From: Cryptomeria japonica
Lineage: Eukaryota > Streptophyta > Pinopsida > Cupressales > Cupressaceae
Assembly (NCBI RefSeq): GCF_030272615.1
Contig: NC_081409.1
Location: 874,872,594 to 874,936,593 of the forward strand
Reading direction: 5' to 3'
DNA length: 64,000 bases
Below the pieces are notes generated by a model. The model made no database searches. It had not been told where the DNA came from and saw only the letters and a list, made by a program, of their open reading frames with translations. Shown here in pieces: positions 12,801-24,681 of this stretch. A program made the position numbers and the translations under genes. The stretch's first letter is position 1; each line of letters opens with the position of its first letter.

Positions 12801-13160
12801 AATAAACTTGCTGATAGTTTTGTGAACTCACCTGATACATTATCAGTTTTTGAAAAGGAGATAACAACTTTTGAGGAAGATTTACTTAAGCTAGGAAGAG
12901 AAAAGGAGAGAATAGTGGATAAGGCAAAGAATTTGAGACTAAAATTGAGTCCAAGATTGGACTATCTAGCATCATTACGGAAGGAAATATCTGAGGCACT
13001 GATACAGGGATAGAGAACACCGATAGAGCATATGTAGCTCCTCACCAGTACAGTTCAAAGAACAAATACAGCTATAAAGGACAACAAGAAATTTATGGGG
13101 AGTATAAACTTAATTTTAGCGGATATATTTCAAATGGTGACCACACAGGTACAAGGTTGA
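9858..13160 (+). pseudogene. Element A ORF2: about 1,100-codon protein of unknown function (broken)
   Basis: A single frame runs from ATG 9858 to TGA 13158 with no frameshift but nine premature stops, eight of them TAG. The N-terminal 350 residues look globular and are conserved in B and, more weakly, in C: an IYINCNIEE-like start, 'RVHGEF' (broken by a stop in A), 'DINVRFISMILGYKATHANR', and 'FRFGNLLVCLMLHITK'. Next comes a Lys/Ser-rich linker, an acidic middle, and a C-terminal coiled-coil region (about 12400-13010). I see no catalytic motif of protease, polymerase, nuclease or integrase, and no signal peptide or membrane segment. Function unknown. A structural or RNA-binding partner of ORF1 is conceivable but unsupported. 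Confidence 0.75.
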
Positions 13161-13205
13161 GACTACAACTCTATTGACATCTTCACAACCTTTGTCATTG
13201 ATGCC

Positions 13206-13360
13206 AAAGGGGGAGTAGTGGTATGAGAAAATCCAATATCACAGGAATCATATGCTCAGGGGGAGCAACCATTTTTTCTAGTAGCACATTTTTGGATTAC
13301 AGTTTTGGATACACTTTTGAATTTTCTCATGAGTGTTGCCATCAATGCCAAAGGGGGAGA
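13206..13360 (+). other. Polypurine-tract array of element A
   Basis: Three G-rich tracts precede the 3' LTR: aaagggggag at 13206, cagggggagc near 13258, and aaagggggaga at 13350-13360 next to the LTR. The outer two sit in the phrase 'atgccaaagggggag'. The last should prime plus-strand synthesis. Confidence 0.7.
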
Positions 13361-13361
13361 T

Positions 13362-14149
13362 TGTTGGCATATGCACACTCCAATGAGACATTGAAGGTGA
13401 TTGAAGGTTTTGTCATTGATGGCAACCTTACAATCCTATGGCACCAGTACACTACACCGATACTAGCAAGATCAGACTCTTCACTGACACTTAGACAACT
13501 AGCACTGGCACAGAGAAAGGAAGCATACCGGCACAGAGGCCGATAGGATTCTTGATATATTATATCTTGTTTATTATTGTAAAAACTTTGAAAGTTGACT
13601 TGGCAAGTTGTAAAATGACTCTTATATATAACAGAGATCATTGTAGACATTTTTGAGAAAGTAAGGAAAATAATTAGGTAGACCTATTATGCGAAATATA
13701 GGTTAAAGGGTTTATGTAGGAAGCAGAGTAGAAACCAGTACTAAATCTGGCATTATAGATGCTATTGTAATGCAGTACAAGATGTTGGATTTGTATAATC
13801 CACATTGTAAGTCAGTGAGACTTCCCATTGAGTAGTGAGCTCTAGGCACTTGGCCTTCCTCCATGTGCAAGCCCCTCTTGTAAGTAATATTCCCTTATTG
13901 GCTAGTAAGTGAATATTGTGGGTCATAAATCCCACCGAGGTTTTTCCCACACTCGGTTTCCTCACTAAAACATTGTGTTATGGTGTGTTTCTTATGTGGT
14001 TACTTTCATTTCTATTTATTGCATTATTTCTTGCATACCGGTACACTATTATAATATGCTCTACATGTTTTAAGTTAAGAAATTCTAAATATCGGTTAGA
14101 TATTGATTCACCACCCCCACCCCTCTCAGTATCTGTGGGAATCCTAAGA
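13362..14149 (+). repeat. 3' LTR of element A
   Basis: It starts TGTTGGCATATG and ends CTAAGA, where the 5' LTR has CTAACA. It aligns with 7530-8321. Confidence 0.88.
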
Positions 14150-14154
14150 GTGCA

Positions 14155-14460
14155 TGCTCATAATATTCACCTGGAATCACTCAGACATGGGTATTAGATC
14201 ACCTCCTCTATCGCCAGCAATAGTAAAATGACCATGTACCCAAGACCTAATTCGCCAATGCTAAATTAAATGTTCATTGCACGCGTCGACCAAATTCGCC
14301 AATATCAATTAAAACATTATAAGCATTTGATGACCCATTTTGCCCCGCTTAAATTAAATGTTCATTGCACGGTCGTGCAATTCGCCAAAAATGCAATTAA
14401 TTAAATGTTTATTGGCGATTGCAACGCCCGGGCCCCGCTCAATTCGCCAAAAATGAAATC
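14155..14460 (+). repeat. hAT left subterminal region, continued
   Basis: It contains repeated 'aattcgcca' motifs (near 14250, 14286, 14378 and 14441) and repeats of 'ttaaatgttcattgcacg'. A GC-rich patch lies near 14425-14440. The motif also fills the right end at 40055-40440, which supports both being parts of one transposon. Confidence 0.6.
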
Positions 14461-14469
14461 ATGCATTGC

Positions 14470-14477
14470 TATAAATA
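14470..14477 (+). promoter_or_regulatory. Possible TATA box of the hAT transposase gene
   Basis: TATAAATA lies about 290 bp upstream of the transposase ATG at 14761, just after the subterminal repeats. A GTGAGT at 14688 followed by a T-rich tract and 'cgtag' before the ATG could be a 5'-leader intron. Neither has been tested. Confidence 0.4.
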
Positions 14478-14760
14478 TACTATTTCTTACACTCTTTCTT
14501 ACAATTTGTTCGTGTCTGATTAGTAAATTGGGAGCTCTCAGAGTCTCGAGTCTTGAGTCACATTCCACAAATTGAGTTGGAAAGTCAAAGTTCATTGTAG
14601 GGTGGAGGGCTAGAGTTACAATCCTCCAACACAGGCTCAAGAATTCATTCCTGATTCCTGATTCAGAGAATTAAGAAGGCATAAAGGTGAGTAATCATTT
14701 CTTCATACTTGATAGTATTAGTTTTAACTTTTAATTCGTAGTGAGAGGTCAAGACTCAAG

Positions 14761-17549
14761 ATGTCACAGTCAAACATGGATGAGACTCCTCAGGGTGGTG
14801 AAGGGATTGGGATGTCAGACAAGGGTAAGACTCCTCAGGGCGGTGAAATTGAAGGGATTGGGAGGCCATCAAAACGCCCAAAACTTAAACTTAAAGATAG
14901 TACCATAAAGTCTTTTTTTGGAATTGGCAAAGTTTCTGGTCCATCAACCTTTGCAGTTGCAGAACCCATTCACAGTAGCTCACCACCACCACAAGGTGGG
15001 ATTGTCATTGAGTTAAATGCATCAAATGAGGATGACAATACCGACATGATAGAAGATGTTCTAAGGGATACACACAATGAGATACCATTGGCGAATGCAA
15101 ATGCTAGTACTAAAGATGATGTTGGTAGGAAGAAAAGAAAAAGGAAAGTAAAACTAGGATGAGAGTGGGAGATGACAAGGAGTTTTAAGATTGATTGGGT
15201 AGCAAAGTACCCATTCATTGAACAAGTCCCAAACAATGATGAACAACCAATAGAATGCAGGTGTAAGATTTGTAGCTGGAAAACTAAAAGAGAGAAAAAG
15301 ATGCAGCTAAAGCTTTACACCATAAAAAAGCATATTGGTAAGGTTTATGAAAAATAGATCATAGATGGAAAGGAAACATGAGTAGTAAGATGGAAATCAA
15401 AGGAAGAATGTCTTCATGTTAAGTATGTTGCGGAATATGAAGAGCATAACCACAAAATGACACTGATTCGTAATAATGGATTTGAAAATACAATCAAGGT
15501 TGGGCTTGAACATGCAGCGAAAGATGCAAACCTGGCAAAGACTATTCAGATGAGTGTTGTTTTTCATATTATGTTGAGAGGGCGTCCTATGAAAGATTTC
15601 CCAGAATTTAGTAATTTATTATCTTTTTTGAATGTTCCTCACTATCCTATGTCACATTGGTCAATAAACGTTGGATGGGAAATGGAAAACTATCTCGCTG
15701 AGGTGGAAAAGAAAAATTTACAAGAGAGTGTAAAAGAGTCAAATTTCATTTCATTATCCATAGATGAAGTTACTGTAGTAGATAACACTACTTGGGTTTG
15801 TATGCATGTGTATACCGTAAAAGAACACGTCCACCAAGCTCATCTACTCTGTGTTCGTAAAATGAGGGGCAATTCAACAGCAGAAAATTTATATTTGGAA
15901 GTTAAGAAATCTTTGAATGAAATTGCTGGTATGGATGACTTGAGAAATGCCAAGAAGTTGGTGTGTGTTGGAGGTGATGTAGCTACAGTAATGCAAGGTC
16001 AAAGGACTAGTCTTTGCGCAAGATTACAAACTAGTATTGCCCCATACATGGTTGGCATTCACTGCATGGCCCATCGAATGAATTTAGCATATAGAATTGT
16101 AAACAATTTCCCTATAGTGTCAAAAGTTGAAGATCTGGTCCACGAGCTCCACTCATACTTCTGCTGAAGTCCTAAACGTTTTGCAGAATTTCAGATTTTT
16201 GTTGATGGAGTAACCGGAGGAAACAAGCTTCTCAAGGATGTTGAGACCAGATGGATCTCCTTGCATGGACCAGTGGAACGAGTTCTCATAGAATATCAAT
16301 TCTTGATCGAACTAATGTATGAGCAATGCCTCATAGTAGACAAAGCTCCTGATCTCTTAAATAAGTTAAGTGATATAGAGACTCTGTTAACTTTAGCTAG
16401 TCTTCTCCCCATGCTAGATTCAATGAACAAACTTGTTAAGAAAGCCCAAGATAGAACTATGTATATCAATGAGTATAGCACTCTACTTAAAATGACATGC
16501 TTGAGCCTGGATGGTCTATATTCAGATCTAACAGGGCGAAGCCCAAAGTTTTTTAGGTGGCAGATAATTACAGATTTGAATCATGCTGAAATTTTTTTAC
16601 ATTTCAACACAAAAAATGAGTTATGTGTCTTTGTAAAAGGATTTCAGATACCAATGCACCAATCTAAGACGGGTAAGTGAGACAGAGCACTACAAGTTAA
16701 AAAGGAAGATTTTGACAAGATTGTTAAATTCGTTAGTGATAATTTGAAGTCTATTGCATATGAACTTTCAACTAAGATTCATGAAAGATTTCCTCAAGAA
16801 GAAATAATTGAAGCCATGGGTTGTGTGTATCCTCAATTTTGGCATTCAATTGGAGATAATCTAAATTACACAAAGATGTTTCATAAAAAACTAGAGGAAT
16901 TGATATTGACATTTTTTAAAATGCATATTGCAATGGACAACCAATAGAAGGAATTTTAAATTCAGATCATCTTAGAAAACAATGTAAACAGTTTGCATTG
17001 GTTATGAAACAACAGTTGGTTAACTTGGAGAATCCATTTGAACCTGGATCAATCACAAGGCTTTGGAAAAGGATAGATCAAAGTGAAGCATTGCTTATTG
17101 CAATACTGGAATATTTGAAACTTGTTGATTTATGTCAAACAATGATATTGGGGTTGGTGGAAGATGAGAGAGTTTTCAGTGCATTAGGGTTTTTGAAATC
17201 AAAGATTAGAAACAAATTAGACAAGAATTTGGAAACTTGCTTGAGGTTTTTTGTGACCGAGTATAATATTAGATATTTTCTATATGATAGGGCATTGGAA
17301 AGCTAGAATTCCATGCGTGAAAGAAGAGGGGTGTGCAACACTTTAAAAGCTGGTGGTGCTACTGTTACTGCTAGTGCTGAGACAAATGAATATGATAGAT
17401 CGTAGACTCAAATTCAACATGAAGATGAAGACATTTTTGAATACCCAACTCAGAATGAAGATGAACCTACTAGTACTAGTCAGTTTCCAGATCTTGAGTC
17501 CATTTGGGATATAGAAGCCTCGGACAGTTGGACTGAGTCACTAAAATGA
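14761..17549 (+). pseudogene. hAT-superfamily transposase (broken)
   Basis: The frame starts at ATG 14761. It keeps one phase to about 16970 with stops near 15160, 15355, 15379, 16165, 16678 and 16945, then shifts once. An N-terminal zinc-binding stretch has CRCKICSWK followed by a later His. An RNase-H-like core shows 'FISLSIDE' (first acidic site), 'VGGDVATVMQG' (second) and 'GIHCMAHRMNLA' (the C/D-x2-H motif of hATs). The C-terminal dimerisation region is clear: 'VEDERVFSALGFLKSKIRNK' and then 'NLETCLRFF'. An acidic tail follows. In the family, this enzyme cuts and pastes the element and leaves 8-bp duplications, matching the flanks. This copy cannot encode an active enzyme. Confidence 0.85.
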
Positions 17550-19742
17550 ATTCGCAGTCAGTTTATAGGTATTTATAATTATACTACAGTTCTTGAGTCA
17601 TATTACAATTTCAATTTGCAAAATTGCAACAATATAGTTGTCATTGATGATTTTTGATATTGTATTCCTTGAATTTGTCAATCAGAAGTAGAACGGATAC
17701 TTATTTCATATTTTTAATTATGAATTTGAATTATTACTAAACAATTGAATTATTAGTAAATTGGTATTTGGTTCCACATTATGTAACATGTTGAACATGA
17801 AATGCAACAATTTGTGTCACAAGATCCATAAAATTATTCATATTGCATAACTGTTACTGCTAGAACCTTTCTACTGTTCTACATTAAATGCTTAAAATGA
17901 TGTTCATGGCGATTAGGGTTTTGTGTTTGTTTTTTGTCGTAGTTGGCTAGTAAACTGAAGTTGTCATGCGTTGAAAATCTGAGTTGTCCTCTATTTATTT
18001 GTCCATGTCAATGCCAAGTGTGGTTAAATAGTTGGTCAGACATGTTTAATGGTTATCGCTAGCTCGCAGGTCCTTTATCATCAAGTCAATTTAAGTCGCG
18101 AGCTTGCGAGTACTGGGAGATTTTAGTTGTCGCTACCTCGCAAGATGCTTTGCACTTGACCATTTTATGTTGCGAGGTTGTGACTGGGTGTGATTTTATG
18201 TTGTTGCACGATCGCAAGGTGTTTGTGGTTAAGTCATTTTAGTTTGTGATCATGTGATGTAGTTGGTACCGCAACTTAGTTGGTTTCATCGCTTGCTCGG
18301 AGGTTTTGAAGTTGTTTAGCATTTTAAGTTACGATCTAGCAACAGGTAAGTTTTGGTCTGATTTTGTGGTCATCGCATGCTCGTGGGTTTGTAAGTCTTA
18401 AGTCAAAAAGTGTTGTGAGCATGCAATGGCGGTTAAGTGCCTTGTTGTCACGGGATCGCAAGGGTTTAAGTCAAGTTAAGTTTTGAGTTGCAAGCTTGCA
18501 ATGAAATAATTTTTTTTGTTAGATTTGCAATGGTCACCAGCTCGCAGGTAAAGAAAGAATATTACAAATGTTGTTGTGAGGTTACGACTGAAGGGCTTGA
18601 TGAAGATCAACGGTTGTCACTCACTCACGAGATTCTTTGAGGATTTGTAAAAGGGGTTGCAAGCTTGCGATTAAGAGGATTTAGTAGCATTGTTGCTAAC
18701 TCGCTAGTTCCTTTCCTAATTGTTATAACCGGTTGAGAGTGTGCGATTATAGATGGGGATTGACACGTGGACTTGTTTGTCAGGTTCTGTAAAAGTTTTG
18801 ACATGATCGAGCTGAGATTTTGACATGTGTACAATTGCATTAATGCATTCTATTAGTTTAATTGAATTAATGCCACACTAGCTAGTTCATGCAAGTGTGG
18901 CAGTTAATGAGACTTGAGAGAAGTGATAGTGCCCAAATACCATTTTATGTTGCGAGGTTGCGACTGGGTGTGATTTTATGTTATCGCAAGGTCACGAGGT
19001 GTTCGCGGTTAAGTCATTTTAATTTGCGATCATATGATGCGGTTAAGTCCCTTGCTCATAGGTTTTGAAGTTGTTTAGCATTTTAAGTTGTGATCTGGTG
19101 ACAAGTAAGTTTTGGTCTGATTTTGTGGTCATTGCATGCTTGCGGGTTTGTAAGTCTTAAGTCAAAAAGTGTTGCGAGCATGTGATGGTGGTTAAGTGTC
19201 TTGTTGTCGCAGGATCGCAAGGTTTTAAGTCAAGTTAAGTTTCTAGTTGCGAGCTTGCGATGAAATAAGTTGTTTTGTTAGATCAACGGTTGTCGCTCCC
19301 TCGCGAGATTCTTTGAGGATTCGTAAAAGGGGTTGCGAGCTTGCGATTAAGAGGATTTGGTAGCATTGTCACTAACTCACTAACATGTGGACTTGTTTTC
19401 TAGGTTCTGTAAAAGTTTTGAATGCCAATTGCCAATCAAATAGAAGGGCATGAATTCAAATTTCACTCGAGTACTTCAGTTTGAAGTTTGAATTAATGCC
19501 ACTGTAGCTAGTTCATGCAAGTATGGTAATTAATGAGACTTGAGACTTGAGAGAAGTGACGATGCCCAAATAGTAAATACCATAAATTGCATGATCGAGA
19601 TGAGGTTTTGTATAATTGCATTAATGCATTCTATCTTCAAGGTAATCCAATGAATTGAGCTCTGCAACAACTTTGGAGAATTCGAAGTGTTGGGTGTGAG
19701 AAAATTTCAAAAAATTGGTTAAGTTTTTCTCCTGCAACTAAA
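17550..19742 (+). repeat. CG-rich palindromic repeat zone of the hAT body, no gene
   Basis: From about 18050 it is packed with variants of TTGCGAGCTTGCGA, TCGCTAGCTCGCGAGG and 'gtcgcgaggt', often near-palindromic and often decayed at CG. A direct duplication lies inside: about 18164-18940 and 18943-19640 share the same run from 'cattttatgttgcgaggttg' to 'gtgcccaaatacc'. The same motif family returns at 39528-40010. No coding frame was seen. The first 350 bp (17550-17900) are plain A+T-rich sequence. Confidence 0.55.
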
Positions 19743-22700
19743 ATGAGCTAGGAGACGAGTGGTACTGGAGGTTCCAAGCCCAAGCCCAAGGCCAAGGCCA
19801 TTACAAGTGGAGCGGGAGGACCTGGAGGTTCCAAGGCTAGTGCCACTGAGGAAACGATGGTTAAGAAATACAAAGATGAATTTGTATATTTGATGCCAAG
19901 GACTTCCATTGCTTTGAATACAAATCATTTGGCATGGAGAAATTTATGGAACCAATGCAGAAACCCTACCACGCTTAATATGATTGGTTCTACTTTGTTT
20001 CATTATTTCTGGAAAAATAGGGTTAAGGGTGTCCCGATGTCAAACCCTTGGGATTTAAATATGGCAAAGTTAATTGTGTCAGATGTGTATGTTGATGTGG
20101 ATTTGATCAAAGAGTTGGCCAAACGCTATTTCCCACTATCTAGGGTAATCAGAAGAAAGAACCAATCTGCCCTAGTTTCAATTAACAGAGCCAGCTTTAT
20201 TGAAGCTTTCTAGATTACTGGTGTTGCATGTATAGATATAGATTTGGAGTGAATTGCAGAGGATTATGACAAATACAAAGGTGTTATCAAGAAGCATGAA
20301 ATCCCCAGATACATGCCTAGGGTGAATAGGAAGCCGGTTATAATTCCAGAGAGTATCGAACCACCATTTGACATCACACCTTTCCACCATTATATGCATT
20401 GTATAATCTATGGATTATGCAGAGTGTTGGGTTTTGATGGAGATTTAATAGTGTCAACTGAATTATTGATGATGGCTATGGACATTCAACACCCATATGT
20501 TAACAAAGATTACAATTATGTGGGCTATGTGGTTGAACACATTCATAATGCTCTAGTTGAAATTCAGAGTGGTGCACCCATCCCTACATTCAAGCATTAT
20601 TCATTACTAATGCACTTAATCTTGTTCTATAATGTTGAGTTCGTGGATAAAGAATTGGAGCTTTTCAAAGAAGAATTCAGTGTCTTAATGCCAATACAAA
20701 GATGGACACAGGTTTGGAACAGTAGTTCTCCCCATTCTTCTTTCCTTTTCTTTGAAAATTGGATTGTTTCACCAATTATGGAAATGCTAGGAATAAATAG
20801 GGAACAATTGTCAATTAATGTTAGGAGAGTTTTGAGACCTTACCAGTTTGTTCCAAACTAGTCTATTTCACATAACCAAGGGGACTTTTATTTTTTTTAT
20901 AACTTTACTGTGATGAGAGTCTATGGGTGTCCTCAACCTCCCCATATTTTACCAAAATTTGTTCCAATTAGGATTGCTTTTATGGAGTTTATCTGGCAAT
21001 TGACCCTAGTTGAAAAACAATACCTTGATAAACATAGGAAGGGTTCTCTTCTTCCTAGGCTTTGGGTTGTGTCTGATTTTACCATTGGTAGCAGTTACTT
21101 TGATGAAGTAAACAATTTCCTTAAATAGTATAGGTTGGTTAATGTTGTGTCTAGATTCTGTGATCTGGAACAATTTATTAAAGTTACAATGCCAAAAATG
21201 ACACCTTGGGCCACAATAAAGGACCATGAACCATTGGATGATGAAGATGTGGTTAGAAATTTGCTAAGAAAAGATGAAGTACAACAAAGGAGAAGAAAAT
21301 GGAAAAATTTGATGAGAGTTGAAGCATAATTGAAGGCTGCTGACCCTAGTTTCTCAGGTTTTTGCCTTGATAGCCCATACCTAGAGAGGATTAACAAAAT
21401 GTTGAGTTTATATGAAACTCTGATGGAACAAATACCTCAAATTCTAGAAGTGGCTTCTTAGCAGCAAGACCCCCAAGATGGACATTCTTTACATTGCAAG
21501 AGGCCACTTAGTGTGAATGTTGATGATGTAGAGAGTGGGGATGAAGTTCAATCTACCCGAGTGCCAACTGCAAAGAAACAAAAAACCACTGAGGTCGGTA
21601 CAATTGTGAGGAGAGACCCTACTAGAGAAATTGTTACAGAACAAGGACACTACTTTCATCAAATAAGGACACATCTCAGAGAAGCAGGGCAGAATGAAGA
21701 ACAGGGAGAAACAAACGAAGCCCTTTCTCAAGGCTTTGATGAGTGTGTGATGTTGTCAACTGAGTTCATGAAAGATGATGACTTTATTAAGTTGGATGAA
21801 TTTATAAGTTTTTTGACAAGGTTGAAACAAAATCAATTAAAATAAAATCTGATCATAGAGGAAGCAAATGAAGAAAAGAAAGAGGAGATCATCAAGGCAC
21901 TGCAGGAATATGATCCTGACAGGGAGGAAATATCTATGGAACATGCAAGACAATTGATAAAGAGTACTGGTATGATTATGATGCCTGATTGGGATATCCA
22001 GTCTATTTTTATTATTGACTAGATTAGGAAGCAAGAGGACCCAATGTTTAGAACTAAATTTGAAATTGGAAATGTAATTAGAGGATCGGGATTTAATCCT
22101 AAGTCAAAGACACTTGATGCTTGGTCTTTGGCCCCTTCCACTCAAAAGCCCCACCTTCTAAATATCCAAGTACAAAAGAAAGTTGATAGAATGATCTGGA
22201 ACTTGCAGAACACAACTGACACAGAGATTGCCTCATTTTTTACTCAAGTTTCTTTCATGAATTTATCAAAAAAAGAGGATTTGTCAAGAAGATACACAAA
22301 AACATATACCGAATTGATTGGCTTGTCTAAAAAATATGAAGAGACACTGATGAAGAAGGGCGCTTTGGAGGAAGATTTAGTGGAGTTGAAAGAAAAAATT
22401 GCAAATGAGCCCCCTCCAATACATATTACAGAACAAGTACAAGAAATACCAGCTGATGTGACAGCAAAAATGGAGGAATACATAGGGAAAATTGAAAATC
22501 TTGAAAAGGAACAAAATGTCAAGGCTATCTTTGTTGTGTCAGGAACTCTGAAACATAGGATTAGTGTATTGAAAGACAAATTGATGGTTGTGCATGATTT
22601 GCACGTTTCTTTGAAAGGGGCAAGCAAAACATCCTCTGAGGCTGTCACTTTTCTTAGACCTTTGTTCAATGTTTGGTCAGGAAGAAGAAAATTAATGGAT

Positions 22701-23216
22701 AAGCTACATACTGCAATGATGTATAGTGATGAGTTCCCTCCCAAGATCAGTGACACTAAAGACATGGTGGAGGTAATGAATGCAGCTTATGCATTTTTCA
22801 CAAGGAATGATGTGCTTATAAATGAAAAATTGTAGACATTTGGGGAAGGTTATAATAAATCGGTGCCTTCAATTTATGGTAGTAATGGAGATTTGAAATT
22901 AGTTTCTGATTGGACCAACGAATTTGATTTGATTCTAGAGCAAGAAGAAATAATCAAGCATGTAAATAAACAGGTTGATGCTCAATTCCTTAATGGTCTG
23001 CTTGATTCACTGTTCAAGGTTGAGGTTGACCATGCAAAGTTTATTGTTGAGTCCATGGCAGTTACAGATGCCAGATGGATAGATTCAGTTGCAAAATTGG
23101 AAGAGGTAAAGGCATTCAGTTGGCCAATAGACAAAGAGGTGGACAGGTGGCAAGCCATGCTAAAGCCAAAGAAGAAATCTCAAGTTGAGGTTGCTACCCA
23201 AGATTCCTCACAGTAA
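19743..23216 (+). pseudogene. Large unknown protein gene in the hAT body (broken)
   Basis: One phase runs for 1,157 codons from ATG 19743 to TAA 23214. It has ten premature stops (TAG at 19749, 20211, 20859, 21126, 21459, 22020, 22833; TGA 20250; TAA 21327, 21843) and no frameshift. The N-terminus is Gly/Lys/Pro-rich ('GGSKPKPKAKA'). A mostly globular stretch follows with 'HLAWRNLWNQC', 'ITPFHHYMHCIIYGLCRVLG' and 'FKHYSLLMHLILFYNV'. The final third is Lys/Glu-rich and probably coiled-coil. The 'FKHYSLLMHLILFYNV' stretch faintly resembles 'FRFGNLLVCLMLHITK' of the element A/B ORF2, so remote relationship is possible. I recognise no known domain. It may be a second hAT gene, a captured gene, or a separate insertion whose ends I could not find. 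Confidence 0.6.
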
Positions 23217-24676
23217 TCCTAAGCTTGTTGAATCCTCAGGTTGAGGTTGCCACTTTTATTGATCAATGATGTTGAACTTGAAACTCTTATATAGTTATAA
23301 TAGCTCAACTGTTCAAGAATTTGATAAGTGCATAGTTGAATCGCATTGTGAATTCACTTTCTGATATCATTATAAATATAATATCAATATCATTTGCAGT
23401 TTGAGCAATGAGATCTTCACATAATTGTCTTTGTGTTGAATTTATGTTTTCACTATGAATTGAATGGTCAAGGGTTTTTCAGTTTACATATGAATCTGGG
23501 TTGTGTATGTAATGGCATTATTCATAATTTCATTCCTATTTATTTGCAAATTAATCTTATTGAAGTTGATTATCAGGTTGTCTTGAATTGTAAGTGACTC
23601 TATGTCTTAGGATAAGGCACTGGTCTGTTGTCTTGATGTTTTACTAATTATGTAATATGTTGTATTCCTATCTAATAATCTATTGTGGTGTTTAATACTT
23701 TCATTCTTAATACTCTTTTGATTTTATATGCTAAGGATGTTTATGTAATATATATGGAGGTGTTTTATGACTGTCTATAATCCGCCCACCAATTACAATG
23801 AGGTGAATCCTTAATTATTTAATATGATTCTAGACTAACATAAATTTTGCATTCCTTGGCATAATAGGATTAGGAAGCATTAAATGAAAAATTGCATACA
23901 CCATAACATTGCAACAAATGAAAAAAGTTAAATCTCATGATTCTGATCATTTGAAAGAGATAGAATTATACACAAAATAAATTTATATATAACTCCTTCA
24001 AGAACCTGCACAAAGCTTGACACTAAATGCTTTTCATTTTCTTTGTAAATGAATATACAGTATGCAACTTTCTCCCTTCACCTAGAGTGTAGAATCACTA
24101 CTGGAACCAGAAAAGGAACCCCAATGACTATACAACTTGCAAAACTGCTTGAGCCATGCCATTATCACCCTGATGCCTTCATTTCAGATGGAATGTGAGA
24201 TGTTACATTCTTCCCAAGTCCAACAGATCATTTCCAAGTAGAGGAGGAAGCCTTCATACCCAGGAATAGAGAAAATGGAAAGAGGAACTTGAGCCTTCAT
24301 GCCCACGATTAGCGAAAGTGGAAACATGAGCTTTAGGGTAAATGTAATCTATTGGGGAGGGGTTGCAGCTTCCATGTTGTCACAAAGATGACTGGCTTCC
24401 ACTCCCCACCCAAACAAATCCTTCTTTCATTCCTCTGTGAGCTCCTTCTTCAAACCCCTTGCCATCTTATGGCAGAGTAGAAGTAGAGGATGTGCCATGC
24501 TTGGCCCTTCTTGACAAGAAAAGTCTTTCACACCCCCTCTGGCAATCCTTCTCACTTTCACAACCCCTTTGACAATAAACAAACTCACACAGAAGAAAAC
24601 AAAAAAACACCCATCCGGTATCATAGAGCACACAACAAGTACAACTCCATGCACGATCCTGCTCAAACATCATCTT
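23217..24676. other. No recognisable gene; hAT body up to element D
   Basis: It is A+T-rich to about 24050. A slightly more G+C-rich stretch follows (24060-24660) with short open frames on both strands and no recognisable product. The stretch could be a captured exon, but nothing supports that directly. Confidence 0.4.
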
Positions 24677-24681
24677 TCTTT
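24677..24681 (+). repeat. Target-site duplication of element D, left copy (TCTTT)
   Basis: TCTTT precedes the TGTTGGGA start of D. CCTTT (39052-39056) follows its TATCA end, a 4 of 5 match with a C/T difference. Confidence 0.55.

Larger units (their letters stand above)
7530..14149 (+). mobile_element. Element A: non-autonomous copia-like LTR retroelement with two genes and no pol
   Basis: It is 6620 bp with LTRs of 792 bp (7530-8321) and 788 bp (13362-14149), a tRNA-Met primer site and a polypurine tract. The interior holds only ORF1 (8393-9550) and ORF2 (9858-13160). No protease, integrase, reverse transcriptase or RNase H motif appears in any frame. It is inserted in the hAT left subterminal region. 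B is a close sister and C a distant relative. The LTRs agree at about 90 percent by eye. Confidence 0.88.

Noticed and set aside
9858-13160. ORF2 as an envelope-like protein such as those reported in some Sireviruses
   Set aside because: I see no signal peptide or transmembrane segment, and the gene lies directly after ORF1 with no pol between. The idea cannot be supported from sequence alone.
22244-22765. Minus-strand frame of 173 codons
   Set aside because: It is the antisense shadow of the coiled-coil part of the unknown gene at 19743-23216. Its Ser/Phe/Leu-rich composition is what reversed Lys/Glu codons give.
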